Assembly (NCBI GenBank): GCA_933207985.1
Contig: OW240913.1
Location: 102,982,064 to 103,046,063 of the forward strand
Reading direction: 5' to 3'
DNA: 64,000 nt
Origin: Pelobates cultripes
Lineage: Eukaryota; Chordata; Amphibia; Anura; Pelobatidae
The notes under the pieces are model-generated. The model was given only the letters and a program-made list of their open reading frames with translations. It did no database searches and was not told the DNA's origin. The translations under genes were made by a program, and so were the position numbers. Position 1 is the stretch's first letter. Each line of letters begins with the position of its first letter. Of the stretch, positions 52,837-62,835 are shown piece by piece.

Positions 52837-53137
52837 TTAAAGGAACTCTTCAAGAAGCGTGACCAACACCTGGTGGCTGTTGGACTCCTCTCCCTACCTT
52901 ATCTCTGCAGTCAGGAGTACCACAACTCCTGCTTAGGAGCATCCATTAATTTAGCTCATTAGCTCAGAATGTCAGGTGATTACTCTCCGCTAATGAGCTA
53001 CACCCTTAACTGCCAGGCTTAGTTCAGAGCATATCATACTGTTCTAAAATGATTTGACTACTTACATTGGGAGACTCCTGGCACCATAGCCACTACAGTG
53101 AGCTAAAGTAGTTTTAGTGCCTGGAGTCGTCCTTTAA
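52837..53137. mobile_element. TTAA-flanked MITE, 301 bp
   Basis: TTAAAGGAACTCTTCAAGAAGC at the left and gtgcctggagtcgtccTTTAA at the right; inner inverted blocks (attagctcattag...ctaatgagct). Confidence 0.7.
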
Positions 53138-54419
53138 CAAAAAAGAAAAAAATACTTTTAAATAATCCACACTCATATAACCCATTCTTCTAAACAACTT
53201 TCTAAGTAAATATTTAAGGTAAAATAATGTATCCCATCTCTTTATTTCTGCAATTTGTTGGTCTCAGAATGTATGATTTATATAAACTAAATTGAAATTG
53301 AAATATTACTTTGTCCTTAAATTTACTTCAGAGATTACTATTGTTCTATAAGAAGGAAACTACACCGACGTTAAACGTATTACAGTTTATTTATGGATTA
53401 TATAAACATATAGGGGAAATATGGTGAGATTTGTAAATGTATTGTATCCTCTAATATCATCTACCAGAAAAAGAAAATCATTTTATGGCCAATATTTATA
53501 ATGCTTCCTATTTTCTCCTAGTTTGTTCACACTAGTCTTTTCCTGACTGTTTTATTCACTGAACATTCTTATCTACGTCCTGTCCTTCCCTGCTCTTAGA
53601 TGAAACGGCTGACAAACAATTCAGAGCCATGAATATTTTTTTTACAATAAAGCAACACGACACATTACTTCGCCTTATCTGTGTGAATCCCGGACCAGCA
53701 CACATGTGCAGATGTGAGATAGACTCTTGGCATATTATTCTCAGAGATGTCAAGAAAACAATCACTCCCTACACTTTGATCTGTACATCTAAGAAAAATA
53801 AAACATAATTTCCCTTTTAGCTTAAGAACATCAAAGTCAAGTAAATGGGAACAATGTACAAATGTTATATATTGGATGAACCAACTTACAGTGTACCTGT
53901 CATAAGAAAAAAATCTGAATTTTGTTGATGTTGGATTTTATCGTCCCTGGACTGATAGAAAACGAATGGCTCTATATCCTGTTTTGTTACATTATATATT
54001 GCGTACAGTGTTTGTTTATTGCTTTGTTATCTTGTCATAATTATCCCTATCTGTTAACTCCTATAACCAAGCTGGATGCATTTATAAAAATAAAAAAAGG
54101 TTTAAGAAAATTAATAATGAAAATACCTCCTACCAGATAGGCCGAAGTCCCAAGCACCTTAAAATAACTAATAATAAAGGTAGGATCAGTAGCAGAACTA
54201 AAGTAGAGAGGCCACTGGTGCAAGAATTTGTTTTGCCCTCCACTCCCTCTCCCCCGCCACCTCCACTTCCATGGTGATCACAGTGATTTGAGGATCTACC
54301 GTTTTCCCATCCTTGCAGTGTTCTATTTAGCACTGAGATGTGTGTGTGTGTGTTTGAATAAAAACATGTTTTTGTTTGGAGAATGTGTGTGTGAATATAG
54401 GGGTGTGTGTATATATAAT

Positions 54420-54772
54420 GCACTCCTTTCTTTCTCCTTTCACCCCCCTTTCTCCTCTTTCACCCCCCCTTTCTCCTCTTTCACCCCCCCTTTCTCCTCT
54501 TTCTCACCGTCCCTCCTTTCTCACCCTCCTCCTCTTTTCTCACCCCCTTTCTCCTTTTTTCACCCCCCTCTCTCCTCTTTTCACCCCCTCCTTTTCACCC
54601 CTCTCCTTTTTCACCCCCTTCTCCTCTTTCACCCCCTTTCTCCTCTCACCCTCCCTCCTTTCTCACCCCCTCTCCTTTGTCACCCTCCTTTCTCCTCTCT
54701 TTCACCTCCTTTTTCTCTCCCCTCCTTTTTCTCACCCCCTCCTTTTTTCCCCCCCTCCCCCCTACCTTTGCT
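54420..54772. repeat. CT-rich minisatellite (tttctcctctttcacccccc)
   Basis: About 350 bp of polypyrimidine repeats on the + strand, followed by tttgctgtagcgtggccgagccc. It is the reverse-complement counterpart of the GA-rich array at 61400-61985. Confidence 0.92.
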
Positions 54773-55229
54773 GTAGCGTGGCCGAGCCCAGTATAGTCAG
54801 CGGGTACAGGGAGCAGCTGTCTCCTTATCTTGTGTGCATTGAATTCACAGCCTTTGCATTAGCTCAGTGCACTAGGCTACACTAGGCTCAAATGCTCTCC
54901 TGGAGATGAAATGGGGCACTTCAAAAATCACCCCTATGGCCATACTGAGCATGTCTGAGGTGCTTTCTGAATGCACAAATTTAAAAAATGACCTGAAGTC
55001 TGCACATACTCAGTTACCCTTCAAAAGCTTATGCAGACATTCATCATTATTCTCATTGGGTCACTTTATGCTCTGGTGGTAGAATGGGTGAGGGTACTGC
55101 AGTGCTGTGTGGTGTATGTTTAATATTTAAAATGGAAATCTGCAAGTTAACTCTTTCCCAAAGGGAAACATTTGCCATGATATATGACCACTCAGGTAAT
55201 AACATATGTAGAATACAAAGGTATATGAT

Positions 55230-55760
55230 AATCAGGGGCGTACCTAGAGCATTTGGCACCCGGGGCGGATCCTGTGCTTGGCACCCCACCCAAAAACCTG
55301 TAAAAAATGTTGAAGGTTTTCTTTCTTTTTTTTTTTTACAATTTGTAAACTTTGCAAAACCGCTGTCAGCCCCTCCTACAAAACCCTTGTCCTGCCCCGC
55401 CCCTCCTACAAAACCTCTGTCCTGCCCCTTCTACAAATCCTGTACTGCCCCATCTACAAAACCCCCGCAACCCCCTTCCACAAATCCCCTGTTTATCCCC
55501 CCTTATAAAGACTCCTGTCCCAATACAAAACCCCAGACCCCTTCTACAAAATCCCTGCAGCCCCACACACACACTTACAGGCAGACAGTCACACACTCAG
55601 TTACAGGCAGACAGTCACACACAGTCACAGGCAGACAGTCACACATACACATTTCCTCCGTGCGGCCAGTTTATCAGCTGTTTGCTTGTGTGAGCTGTAC
55701 TGGCCGCACGGCACCCTAACTACCATGGGACACTGTGTGGCCCCAGCTCACACAGCCCCC
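55230..55760. repeat. Unclassified repeat with tandem aaaacc/cctgccccg and cagacagtcacac units
   Basis: Begins aggggcgtacctagagcatttggcacccggggcgg, followed by tandem ctcctacaaaacccctgtcctgccccg-like units, then acaggcagacagtcacacac units, then a dyad gtgcggccagt...actggccgcac. I read this as one repeat family with hypervariable inside, unclassified. Confidence 0.6.
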
Positions 55761-55946
55761 TCCAGCCAGGGCCGGTGCAAGGATTTTTGCTGCCCTAGGC
55801 AAAAGTAAAGTTTGCCGCCCCCCCATGTGACATCACAATGCCCCACCCATATGATTTGCCATGTAAACTAATGCCAGTGCTGCAGTGCCGCCGTGTTTAC
55901 ATTAAAAGGCCTGCAGGGACAGGCTATAGACACCAGAATCACTACA

Positions 55947-56026
55947 TTAACCCCTTAAGGACCAAACTCCTGGAATAAAAGGGAATCATGACATGTCACA
56001 CATGTCATGCGTCCTTAAGGGGTTAA
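55947..56026. mobile_element. 80-bp TTAA mini-element nested in another MITE
   Basis: Perfect 16-bp terminal inverted repeats (TTAACCCCTTAAGGAC ... GTCCTTAAGGGGTTAA) with gacatgtcacacatgtc inside. It lies within the right end of a TTAAAGGGACACTATAG-type copy (caccagaatcactacat | element | gctgaagtggttctggagactatagtgtttcTTTAA, ending at about 56061). Confidence 0.85.
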
Positions 56027-56329
56027 GCTGAAGTGGTTCTGGAGACTATAGTGTTTCTTTAATGTGAGGTAAATTAGAGCTTAGTGCCACGAATAATATA
56101 CTAGATTGCCTACTTACAACCAGATGAGGATGATAATGGGCTCTAGCTGCAGTCTGGCTCCACTGGTCTGGTGCAGAACAGGCTCTCTGGAGGCGGTTTG
56201 TAACTGTGGTCACAAAAATCAATGTTCTGGGAGAACGGGAAGCAGCTCCATTTTTTGGGGGTCCTTTACACAGCTCAAGGTCTGGGTCCCAGGGTCTACC
56301 TTCATGTTCCACCAATGAGTTTGTTCACA

Positions 56330-56620
56330 GGGGGTGGAGTGTGTAGGGGATGTCCTGATATGTGTGTAAGGAATGCATTGTGTGAAATTGTGTTTGTATG
56401 TGTAAGGGCTGCAAGGTGTGTTTCTGTGTATGTATGGGATGCACTGAATGTGTGTAAGGGGTGCATTGAGTGTGTGTAATGAATGCATTGTGTGTTTCTG
56501 TGTGTGTAAGGGATGCATTGTGTGTAACGGTTGCATTGCTTGTGTATGTGTGTCTGTGTGTGTAATGCATTGTGTGTTTTTCTGTGTGCAAGGGGGGTGC
56601 ATTGTGTGTATGTGATGAAT
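56330..56620. repeat. Minisatellite gtgtgtaagggatgcatt
   Basis: Degenerate units of about 18-35 bp built on tgtgtgtaagggatgcattgtgtgt. Confidence 0.88.
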
Positions 56621-56639
56621 GTCAATCTCTCCTCCCGCT

Positions 56640-56808
56640 CCAATTTCCTTCTCCTCCTCCCAATTTCTCTTTCTCACCCCCCCTCCTAATTTCTCTTTTC
56701 CCCCCTCCTAATATCTCTTCCCCCTCCTAATTTCAATTTCTCTCCCCCTCCTAATTTCAATTTCTCTCCCCCCCTCCTAATTTCAATTTCTCTCCCCCCC
56801 TAATTTCT
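56640..56808. repeat. CT-rich minisatellite cctcctaatttcaatttctctcccc
   Basis: About 25-bp units running straight into the assembly gap. Confidence 0.9.
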
Positions 56809-56908
56809 NNNNNNNNNNNNNNNNNNNNNNNNNNNNNNNNNNNNNNNNNNNNNNNNNNNNNNNNNNNNNNNNNNNNNNNNNNNNNNNNNNNNNNNNNNNN
56901 NNNNNNNN
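56809..56908. other. Assembly gap, 100 N
   Basis: Exactly 100 N, a conventional placeholder length, between two repeat arrays. True size unknown. Confidence 0.98.
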
Positions 56909-57033
56909 CCACCGGACCACCAGGCGATCTCCCCCCTCCCTGACAAGGTAAGAAGCAGGGAGGGGGGGATAAAATAAAATAAAAATATAGACACATAAAG
57001 TTAAAAAAAAAATGCTTTCCCCCCCCCCCACAC

Positions 57034-57956
57034 ATCATCCAGCACTCACACACCCATCATCCAGCACTCACACACACACACATCATCCAGCACACACACC
57101 CATCATCCAGCACACACACACCCATCATCCAGCACACACACACACATCATCCAGCACTCACACAAACACCCATCATCCAGCACTCACACACCCATCATCC
57201 AGCACTCATACACCCATCATCCAGCACTCACACACCCATCATCCAGCACTCCACACACACACATCATCCAGCACTCACACATCATCAGCACTCACACCCA
57301 AACACCCATCATCCAGCACTCACACACACATCTCATCCAGCACTCCACACACACATCATCCAGCACTCACACACAAACACCCATCATCCAGCACTACACA
57401 CATCATCCAGCACACACACACATCATCCAGCACACCACACACACATCATCAAGCAGCACACACACACACACATCATCCAGCACACACACACCGCATCATC
57501 CAGCACTCACACACCCATCATCCAGCACACACACACACCCATCATTCAGCACTCACACACACATAATCCAGCACTCACACACCCATAATCCAGCACTCAC
57601 ACACACGTCATCCAGCGCGCACACACACCCATCATCCAACACACACACACATCATCAGCACACATACACATCATCCAGCACACATACACATCATCCAGCA
57701 CTCACACACACATCATCCAGCACTCACACACACATCATCGAGCACACACACACATCATCCAGCACTCACACACACATAATCCAGCACACACACACACATA
57801 ATCCAGCACACACACACACATCATCCAGCACACACACACACATCATCCAGCACACGCACAGACACACATCATCCAGCACACGCACACACATCATCCAGCA
57901 CTCGCACACACATCATCCAGCACTCACACACACACGTCATCCAGCGCGCACACACT
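57034..57956. repeat. Minisatellite cacacatcatccagcactca
   Basis: More than 40 degenerate units of about 18-24 bp with variable CA length. Units are contiguous, with no spacer sequences. Confidence 0.95.
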
Positions 57957-58230
57957 GCATTCATTATACACACTCTTCACTCACTACAAACACACTACAT
58001 TCACTATACACCCTCTGCATTCACTATACACACTCTGCATTCATTATGCACATTCTGCACTCACTACACACTACATTCACTATACACACTCTGCATTCAC
58101 TACAAACACACTACATACACTGCATTCAGTGTACACACTCTACACTCACTAAAAACACACTGCATTCATTATACACACTCTGCATTCACTACAAACACAC
58201 TACATTCATTATACACACCCTGCACTGCAC
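57957..58230. repeat. Minisatellite cactacaaacacactacattcattatacacactctgcatt
   Basis: About seven degenerate units of about 40 bp following directly on the previous array. Confidence 0.9.
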
Positions 58231-58333
58231 TATATGCATAGGAGTGTAATTTTTTTTTTTTTAAAGGGGGGGGACGGACGGCGGGAATCTTGGGTGAGTT
58301 CCCACACTTTTTTCCCCAGGACTTGACCCCTGG

Positions 58334-58522
58334 TGCAGCCCCCAGAGTAGTAGCCATGTCAGGATGAACAGGACTGGAATCAGTCTTCACTGTAAATAGC
58401 TGCTGTGGCTCAGAGGTAGAAAGCAGGACCAAGACTGAGAAGATCCCAGGTTCAAGTCCCCTGTTGGGAACTCCAAGAGCGACCACGTCTTGCCGTCTGT
58501 CTATCAGGTGAGAACCGTGACA
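58334..58522 (-). repeat. 3' LTR, truncated
   Basis: 189 bp with TG...CA ends when read on the - strand, matching the first part of the 5' LTR. The remaining 420 bp of the 5' copy is absent here except for a short aggggtcaagtcct block just beyond the edge. Confidence 0.7.
58395..58470 (+). other. tRNA-like sequence in the LTR, opposite strand
   Basis: gtggctcagaggtagaaagc resembles an A box/D arm, and caggttcaagtcccctg a B box/T arm, with about 30 nt between. The same lies at about 60219-60294. It may be a tRNA-derived SINE piece captured by the LTR or a chance likeness; no full cloverleaf was established. Confidence 0.35.
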
Positions 58523-59576
58523 GTACCCCCCCTATTAAAAACGACCTCCGGGCATAAATAGGCTCACTGTCAGCATAGTACACCTCTCCAGGGTCACTAT
58601 CTGAATCCAGTGAGTCCCCATAGTCAAACTCCCCAGCAAGGATTCCCTTTACAGCTTGGGAGTCCGCAGTACCGGCTTCTGGTACGGCTGGAGAATTGTC
58701 CAGGTCTTTTAGGTTCCGGGTACAGGTGGCAAGCACTTTCAAAACTTTGGCAGGAGCAGTGTTCGCAGCTAACAATGCTTTTTCGAACATTTCAAGGTCT
58801 TCTTTACGGACTATAGTGCCATTAGAAGCAACGGCACAATCCACAGGTAAAACCTCTTCGGGCGGGCAGGAAGTAGTGGTGGTATCACAGGAAGCAACTT
58901 CGGGAGTAGATGCAGGAGGCTCTGGAGCAGGGGATGGAGGTTTTCTCACGGAAGCCAAGCATGTGCAAGCACAACGGCTTCTATTTGGCTTTTTAGGCTG
59001 GTATGCGGTGTACACAGGGCGAAGGAAACTAGTACCAAGTCGGAGAGCTGGAGGTCTAGGAGGGCGAACAGGACAAAGCGTGATTAAATGCCCTTTTTCT
59101 CCACAGTAATAACATAGGCCATAGCTTCTCCTTCGGTCTTTTTCCTTAGGTGTCACTTTGCAGTGGACGAGTCCTAATTGCATAGGTTCCACAGGGTCAA
59201 GTGGAACACCGGATACCTCTGGAGTTTTCCTGGGAGCTGGAACATAAGGAGGCATCTCTGGGGCGTAGTGGTGGTACTCGGTTTCTTGGTTAGGAAGAAT
59301 CTGAGACTTTTTAGTACGTGGAGCTGACTTGGCCACAGTGGTCTTACATTGTGAGTCCATAGCAGTACTAAAGGATTCCCAGCTGACCAGGACAGGACTC
59401 TTCGTCTGCAACATTTGGTGAGCCCAAACTTTGATGCGTCCAGACAACAGGTTGATAGCCGCTCTGACCCTGATGAATTCTGTGGCATATGTTCGAGGCT
59501 TTAAAGAAAACAACACCTCACAATCCATCTTGAAAGACTGATAGGATGTGCGGCTACCATCAAATCGGTCGGGCAT
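58452..59576 (-). CDS. Ty3/Gypsy-type Gag, capsid-deleted, novel C-terminus
   Basis: 374 codons. Residues 1-76 match the start of the Gag capsid of Sushi-class Ty3/Gypsy elements, the class that gave rise to PEG10 and RTL genes (PDRFDGSRTSYQSFKMDCEV, LKPRTYATE, VWAHQML). The rest of the capsid, normally another 60-100 residues, is missing in frame. A PMQLGLV stretch (131-137) leads to a CCHC zinc knuckle at Cys155, Cys158, His163 and Cys168, for RNA binding. Instead of protease and RT, about 200 Ser/Pro/Asp-rich residues follow, running through the polypurine tract into the LTR. An upstream frame (MESAEMCSPSTQRV..., ATG at 59722) supplies the normal N-terminal coiled coil, but a frameshift between about 59631 and 59560 separates it. 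Confidence 0.8.
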   Translation of the reverse strand: MPDRFDGSRTSYQSFKMDCEVLFSLKPRTYATEFIRVRAAINLLSGRIKVWAHQMLQTKSPVLVSWESFSTAMDSQCKTTVAKSAPRTKKSQILPNQETEYHHYAPEMPPYVPAPRKTPEVSGVPLDPVEPMQLGLVHCKVTPKEKDRRRSYGLCYYCGEKGHLITLCPVRPPRPPALRLGTSFLRPVYTAYQPKKPNRSRCACTCLASVRKPPSPAPEPPASTPEVASCDTTTTSCPPEEVLPVDCAVASNGTIVRKEDLEMFEKALLAANTAPAKVLKVLATCTRNLKDLDNSPAVPEAGTADSQAVKGILAGEFDYGDSLDSDSDPGEVYYADSEPIYARRSFLIGGVLSRFSPDRQTARRGRSWSSQQGT

Positions 59577-59737
59577 GATGACAAACGGTTCAGGAAAAGC
59601 TGGTTCGGGGCTGGATGTACTGCGCCTTTAAGGAATAAAATTTCTTGCTGCAGCTCCGAAACAGTCTGGGCCAGGCTGGACACACGCTGGGTCGAGGGTG
59701 AGCACATCTCTGCGGACTCCATAATGGTCAAGTCTTA

Positions 59738-60346
59738 TGTCAGGGTCTTACCTGGGTTGGGAGTCTGTAGCGCAGATATGATGCTCACCCTTGCAGATAG
59801 CCACAGGCCGAGGTGGTCAGGTAAGAATTCACCTGGCCTGTGGGTCTGTGCACGGGGGCTGTGCAGGATGCAGTACCAATACGCAGGACAGGCAAGGACT
59901 GAACCAGCAGGATGGTCGAGGGATAGCCGAGGTCAAAGGATGCCAGAGGACAGGAACGACGAGGAGTAGCCGAAGTCAAGGGATGCCAGAAGTCAGAATA
60001 AACGAGTCAGGAAGCCGGGGTCAATAATGCGAAGCGATGAAACAGGAACACTGGAACAAACAGGATCAAGGACTTGACCCTGAGCACAGGGCGAGGCTGG
60101 GTTTATATACCCTGCTGATGACTGATCAGAGTCAGGTGAAACACAGCCAAGTCAAGGTGCAGCCCCCAGAGTAGTAGCCATGTCAGGATGAACAGGACTG
60201 GAATCAGTCTTCACTGTAAATAGCTGCTGTGGCTCAGAGGTAGAAAGCAGGACCAAGACTGAGAAGATCCCCGGTTCAAGTCCCCTGTTGGGAACTCCAA
60301 GAGCGACCACGTCTTGCCGTCTGTCTATCAGGTGAGAACCGTGACA
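59738..60346 (-). repeat. 5' LTR (proposed extent)
   Basis: On the - strand it runs from TGTCACGG to CCCTGACA with a TATATAAACCC promoter motif about 240 bp in. Immediately after it comes taagacttgaccattATGGAG, the start of the gag frame. The end is inferred from the TGTCA/TGACA symmetry because the 3' copy is truncated. Confidence 0.6.
60102..60109 (-). promoter_or_regulatory. TATA box of the LTR
   Basis: TATATAAA on the - strand within gggtatataaacccagcc, placed as expected for LTR-driven transcription of gag. Confidence 0.55.
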
Positions 60347-60439
60347 GGCAGCAACCCTAAAAGGGGATCCCTCTCAACCCTTTGGGATAATGCAAAAAAA
60401 AAAAGACAGGAAAGGGCTGTGCCACATACAGTAAGATAA

Positions 60440-61230
60440 AATAAAATGAAGTAAAATAAGACAAGTATAAAAAATACTACGAGTCTTGTTTCAGTCACAT
60501 ATGAGAGTGTCTCTTTTTAAAAGAGTAGGTTCAGCTGTAGCTTCTAGGTTCTTTACGCTTGGAGGATGTGGAAGGTTTGGGTGTCTTTGGTCTCCGTATG
60601 TGGGCAAAGAAGAGACAAAGATAACATATACAGGAGCTTTGGCCAGCTCTAGTGTGGATCGCCTCTAATGATTTAATCCCCACTATTGGGATATTGTGAA
60701 GGTTGGTCTCAGCTGGTGGTAGTCTAGGTGCTCGGAGAAGAGATAAAAAATAGTCACAGATAGTGCTCTCAGTAAAACAATAGTAATTGCGTAAAATGGA
60801 AAAAGATGGTACTCACAAGTGTAGAGCAGGCTCACTGCTCTATGTTGACAGCATTGATGGTATGATCCCCACCTAGGATATTCTTGAGAGTTGTAGTAGA
60901 TGAAATAAAAAAGTAAAATATATTACTACTTGTAATATTAAAAAGCCAGAAAAAATATTGAAATAAAAGGGTAATGGTACAATAAAACTGTTGTAAAATT
61001 ATATCAGATAAAAAAAGTAATTTCCATAATGCGTTTCGTAATAACAGACTTTCTCAAATGGACTTTCTCAAAATGCATCCTGGCTAATAGGCTTTAAATA
61101 GGGGTAAAAGCATTTAAAAATGGCAACAAAAATGTGTGCACCAATTACAATTGTAAAATAATAACATTAATAAGAATAGATAAATACATCACTGGTAATC
61201 AAAAGTATGAGTGTGGGTTTTGTTTAATAA
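60440..61230. repeat. Unclassified sequence with a gcgtttcgt motif
   Basis: Contains taatgcgtttcgtaataacagactttctcaaatgg. Similar gcgtttcg motifs occur at about 24632 (tctacgcgtttcgcc) and 49214 (ctaacgcgtttcgg). Probably ends of one unclassified repeat family; boundaries unknown. Confidence 0.35.
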
Positions 61231-61301
61231 TAACAAGTGAAAAACAAGGGTAATAAAGTGCTTTTTAATTCAGAGAAAGGTGGTCACTCAGTGTGCACAT
61301 C

Positions 61302-61369
61302 CTGTCAGTCCGGCCGGGAACAGGAAACTGAATCTCCTGTTACCGCATTGTACCCGGCCGGACTGACAG
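61302..61369. repeat. 17-bp perfect inverted repeat
   Basis: ctgtcagtccggccggg (61302-61318) and cccggccggactgacag (61353-61369), with an inner aacagga/tcctgtt pairing. It sits at the edge of the GA-rich minisatellite. Confidence 0.92.
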
Positions 61370-61399
61370 CCAGGAGGAAGAGGAGCTTGGCCACGCTAC

Positions 61400-61985
61400 A
61401 TCCAGAGAAGGGGAGGTGAGAAGAACATAGGGAGGGAGGGAGTAAAAAGAACATTGGGAGGGGGGAGAGGAGTAAGAAGGATACAGGGAGGTGGAGGGGG
61501 GAGTAAAAAGGACACAGGGAGGGGTGGGGGTAGAAGGACACAGAGAGGAGGTGGGAGTAAGAAGGAGGGGGGGTGGGAGAGATAAGAAGGACACAGGGAG
61601 GGAGGGGAAGGACACAGGGAGGGAGTAAGAAGGACACAGGGGAGGGGAGGGAGTAAGGAAAAGGACACAGGGAAGTGGGACACAGGGAGGTAGAAGAAGG
61701 ACACAGGAGGACAGGACACAGGGGAGGGGGTAAGAAGGAGGGGAGGAGGAGTAAGAAGGACACAGGAGAGGGGGTGAGGAGTAAGAAGGACACAGGAGGG
61801 AGGGAGTTAGAAGGGGACACAAGGGAGGTGGGGAGCAAGAAAGGACACAGGGAGGGTGGGAGGAGGTAAGAAAAACATAGGGGGAGGAGGAGTAAGAATA
61901 ACACAGGGAGGGGGAGAATGAGGAGAACACAGGGGGATGAGGAGATTACCGAGGGGTGGTAGAGACTGGTAGGGGGGGGGGGGGA
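61400..61985. repeat. GA-rich minisatellite ggagtaagaaggacacagggagg
   Basis: About 580 bp of degenerate units of about 20-30 bp, preceded by gagcttggccacgctac, the reverse complement of the flank of the CT array at 54420. Long - strand frames are artefacts. Confidence 0.93.
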
Positions 61986-62669
61986 GAGGAAAGACCACTA
62001 AGGGGCAGGGCAGAGCTCTAAGCAGTATTTGCACTGTAAACCTTTTTTATTTATATACAGTGTGGGTGAACTTAAACTGTATGGCTATGCTGTGGTTCCT
62101 GTAGGCTTTTCGTGCGTGTGGGGGGTGGGGGGGTGGGGGGGTTGGAGTTTGGGGGGCCTCTATGTCCATTTTGCTTGGGGCACCCAAATTCCTTCAAACG
62201 GCCCTGCTCACAATGATCACTGACACAATACCTTTATTCTATATGCTGTGAAATTGGTTGCTTTCTTATTTACAGCTGTACCTTCTACCTCATGGTGGAG
62301 AAACTGGTCCAGCAACTTTAGGAGAACTATAAATGTTATAAATTATGTTGCAAAATTGAAGCTAAAATATAGATGCCCAGATATAGCAATTATTTCGTTA
62401 ATTCACTGCTAATTAAGTTTTAGGAAAAAATAGACATTTAATAACACAAGGTACAAGCCAGTCCAAAAGAGTGAATATAAGGAATTAAGTTGAAAAAAAA
62501 AATGTTCTCTTCTTTTTTTTGCACCTTTATATCAGAAATGAGAGCATTAACTCTTCAATTACATTTATCTGTCACTCATTGCACTTGTTATTTACACTTT
62601 ATTCTGCCAGTTAGAATATTCACTGATTTACGTCACTTGATTGCTATTTCCTGTCCTAATGTGTTTTAC

Positions 62670-62835
62670 ATCCCAGCTTCTAAAGACTGTAAGCTCACTT
62701 GTGCAGGTTCCTCTTCAACCTTTCGTTCCTGTAAGTTTTCTTGTTATTGTCCTATTTGAAGTTTAATCCCCCCTCTCATAATATTGTAAAGCGCTACGGA
62801 ATCTGTTGGCGCTATATAAATGGCGATAATAATCA
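62670..62835 (+). mobile_element. LINE 3' tail (L2/CR1-like)
   Basis: gactgtaagctcacttgtgcagg...attgtaaagcgctacggaatctgttggcgctatataaatggcgataataat, same family as 461-665 and 11000-11308. Confidence 0.65.

Larger units (their letters stand above)
58332..60347 (-). mobile_element. Rearranged Ty3/Gypsy-like element, gag without pol
   Basis: Two 192-bp direct repeats (58332-58523 and 60156-60347, one mismatch seen) flank a gag frame on the - strand. Read on that strand, each repeat starts TGTCACGG. The 3' copy is immediately preceded by a polypurine tract (AATAGGGGGGGTAC). The 5' repeat continues past a TATATAAA (60102-60109) to a TGACA end at 59738-59742, which mirrors the TGTCA start. So the true LTR is probably 59738-60346 (about 609 bp), and the 3' LTR is truncated to 189 bp. 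No protease, RT, RNase H or integrase is present. No target duplication is seen. Confidence 0.8.

Noticed and set aside
54228..54885. Pro/Ser-rich frames of 169-182 codons
   Set aside because: Polypyrimidine minisatellite; not protein-like outside the repeat.
57012..57956. CRISPR-like array of about 20-bp units
   Set aside because: Units are contiguous without unique spacers, CA length varies, and the context is a vertebrate intron; it is a minisatellite.
61305..61930. Pro/Ser/Leu-rich frames of about 200 codons on the - strand
   Set aside because: Antisense of the GA-rich minisatellite, open in all phases.
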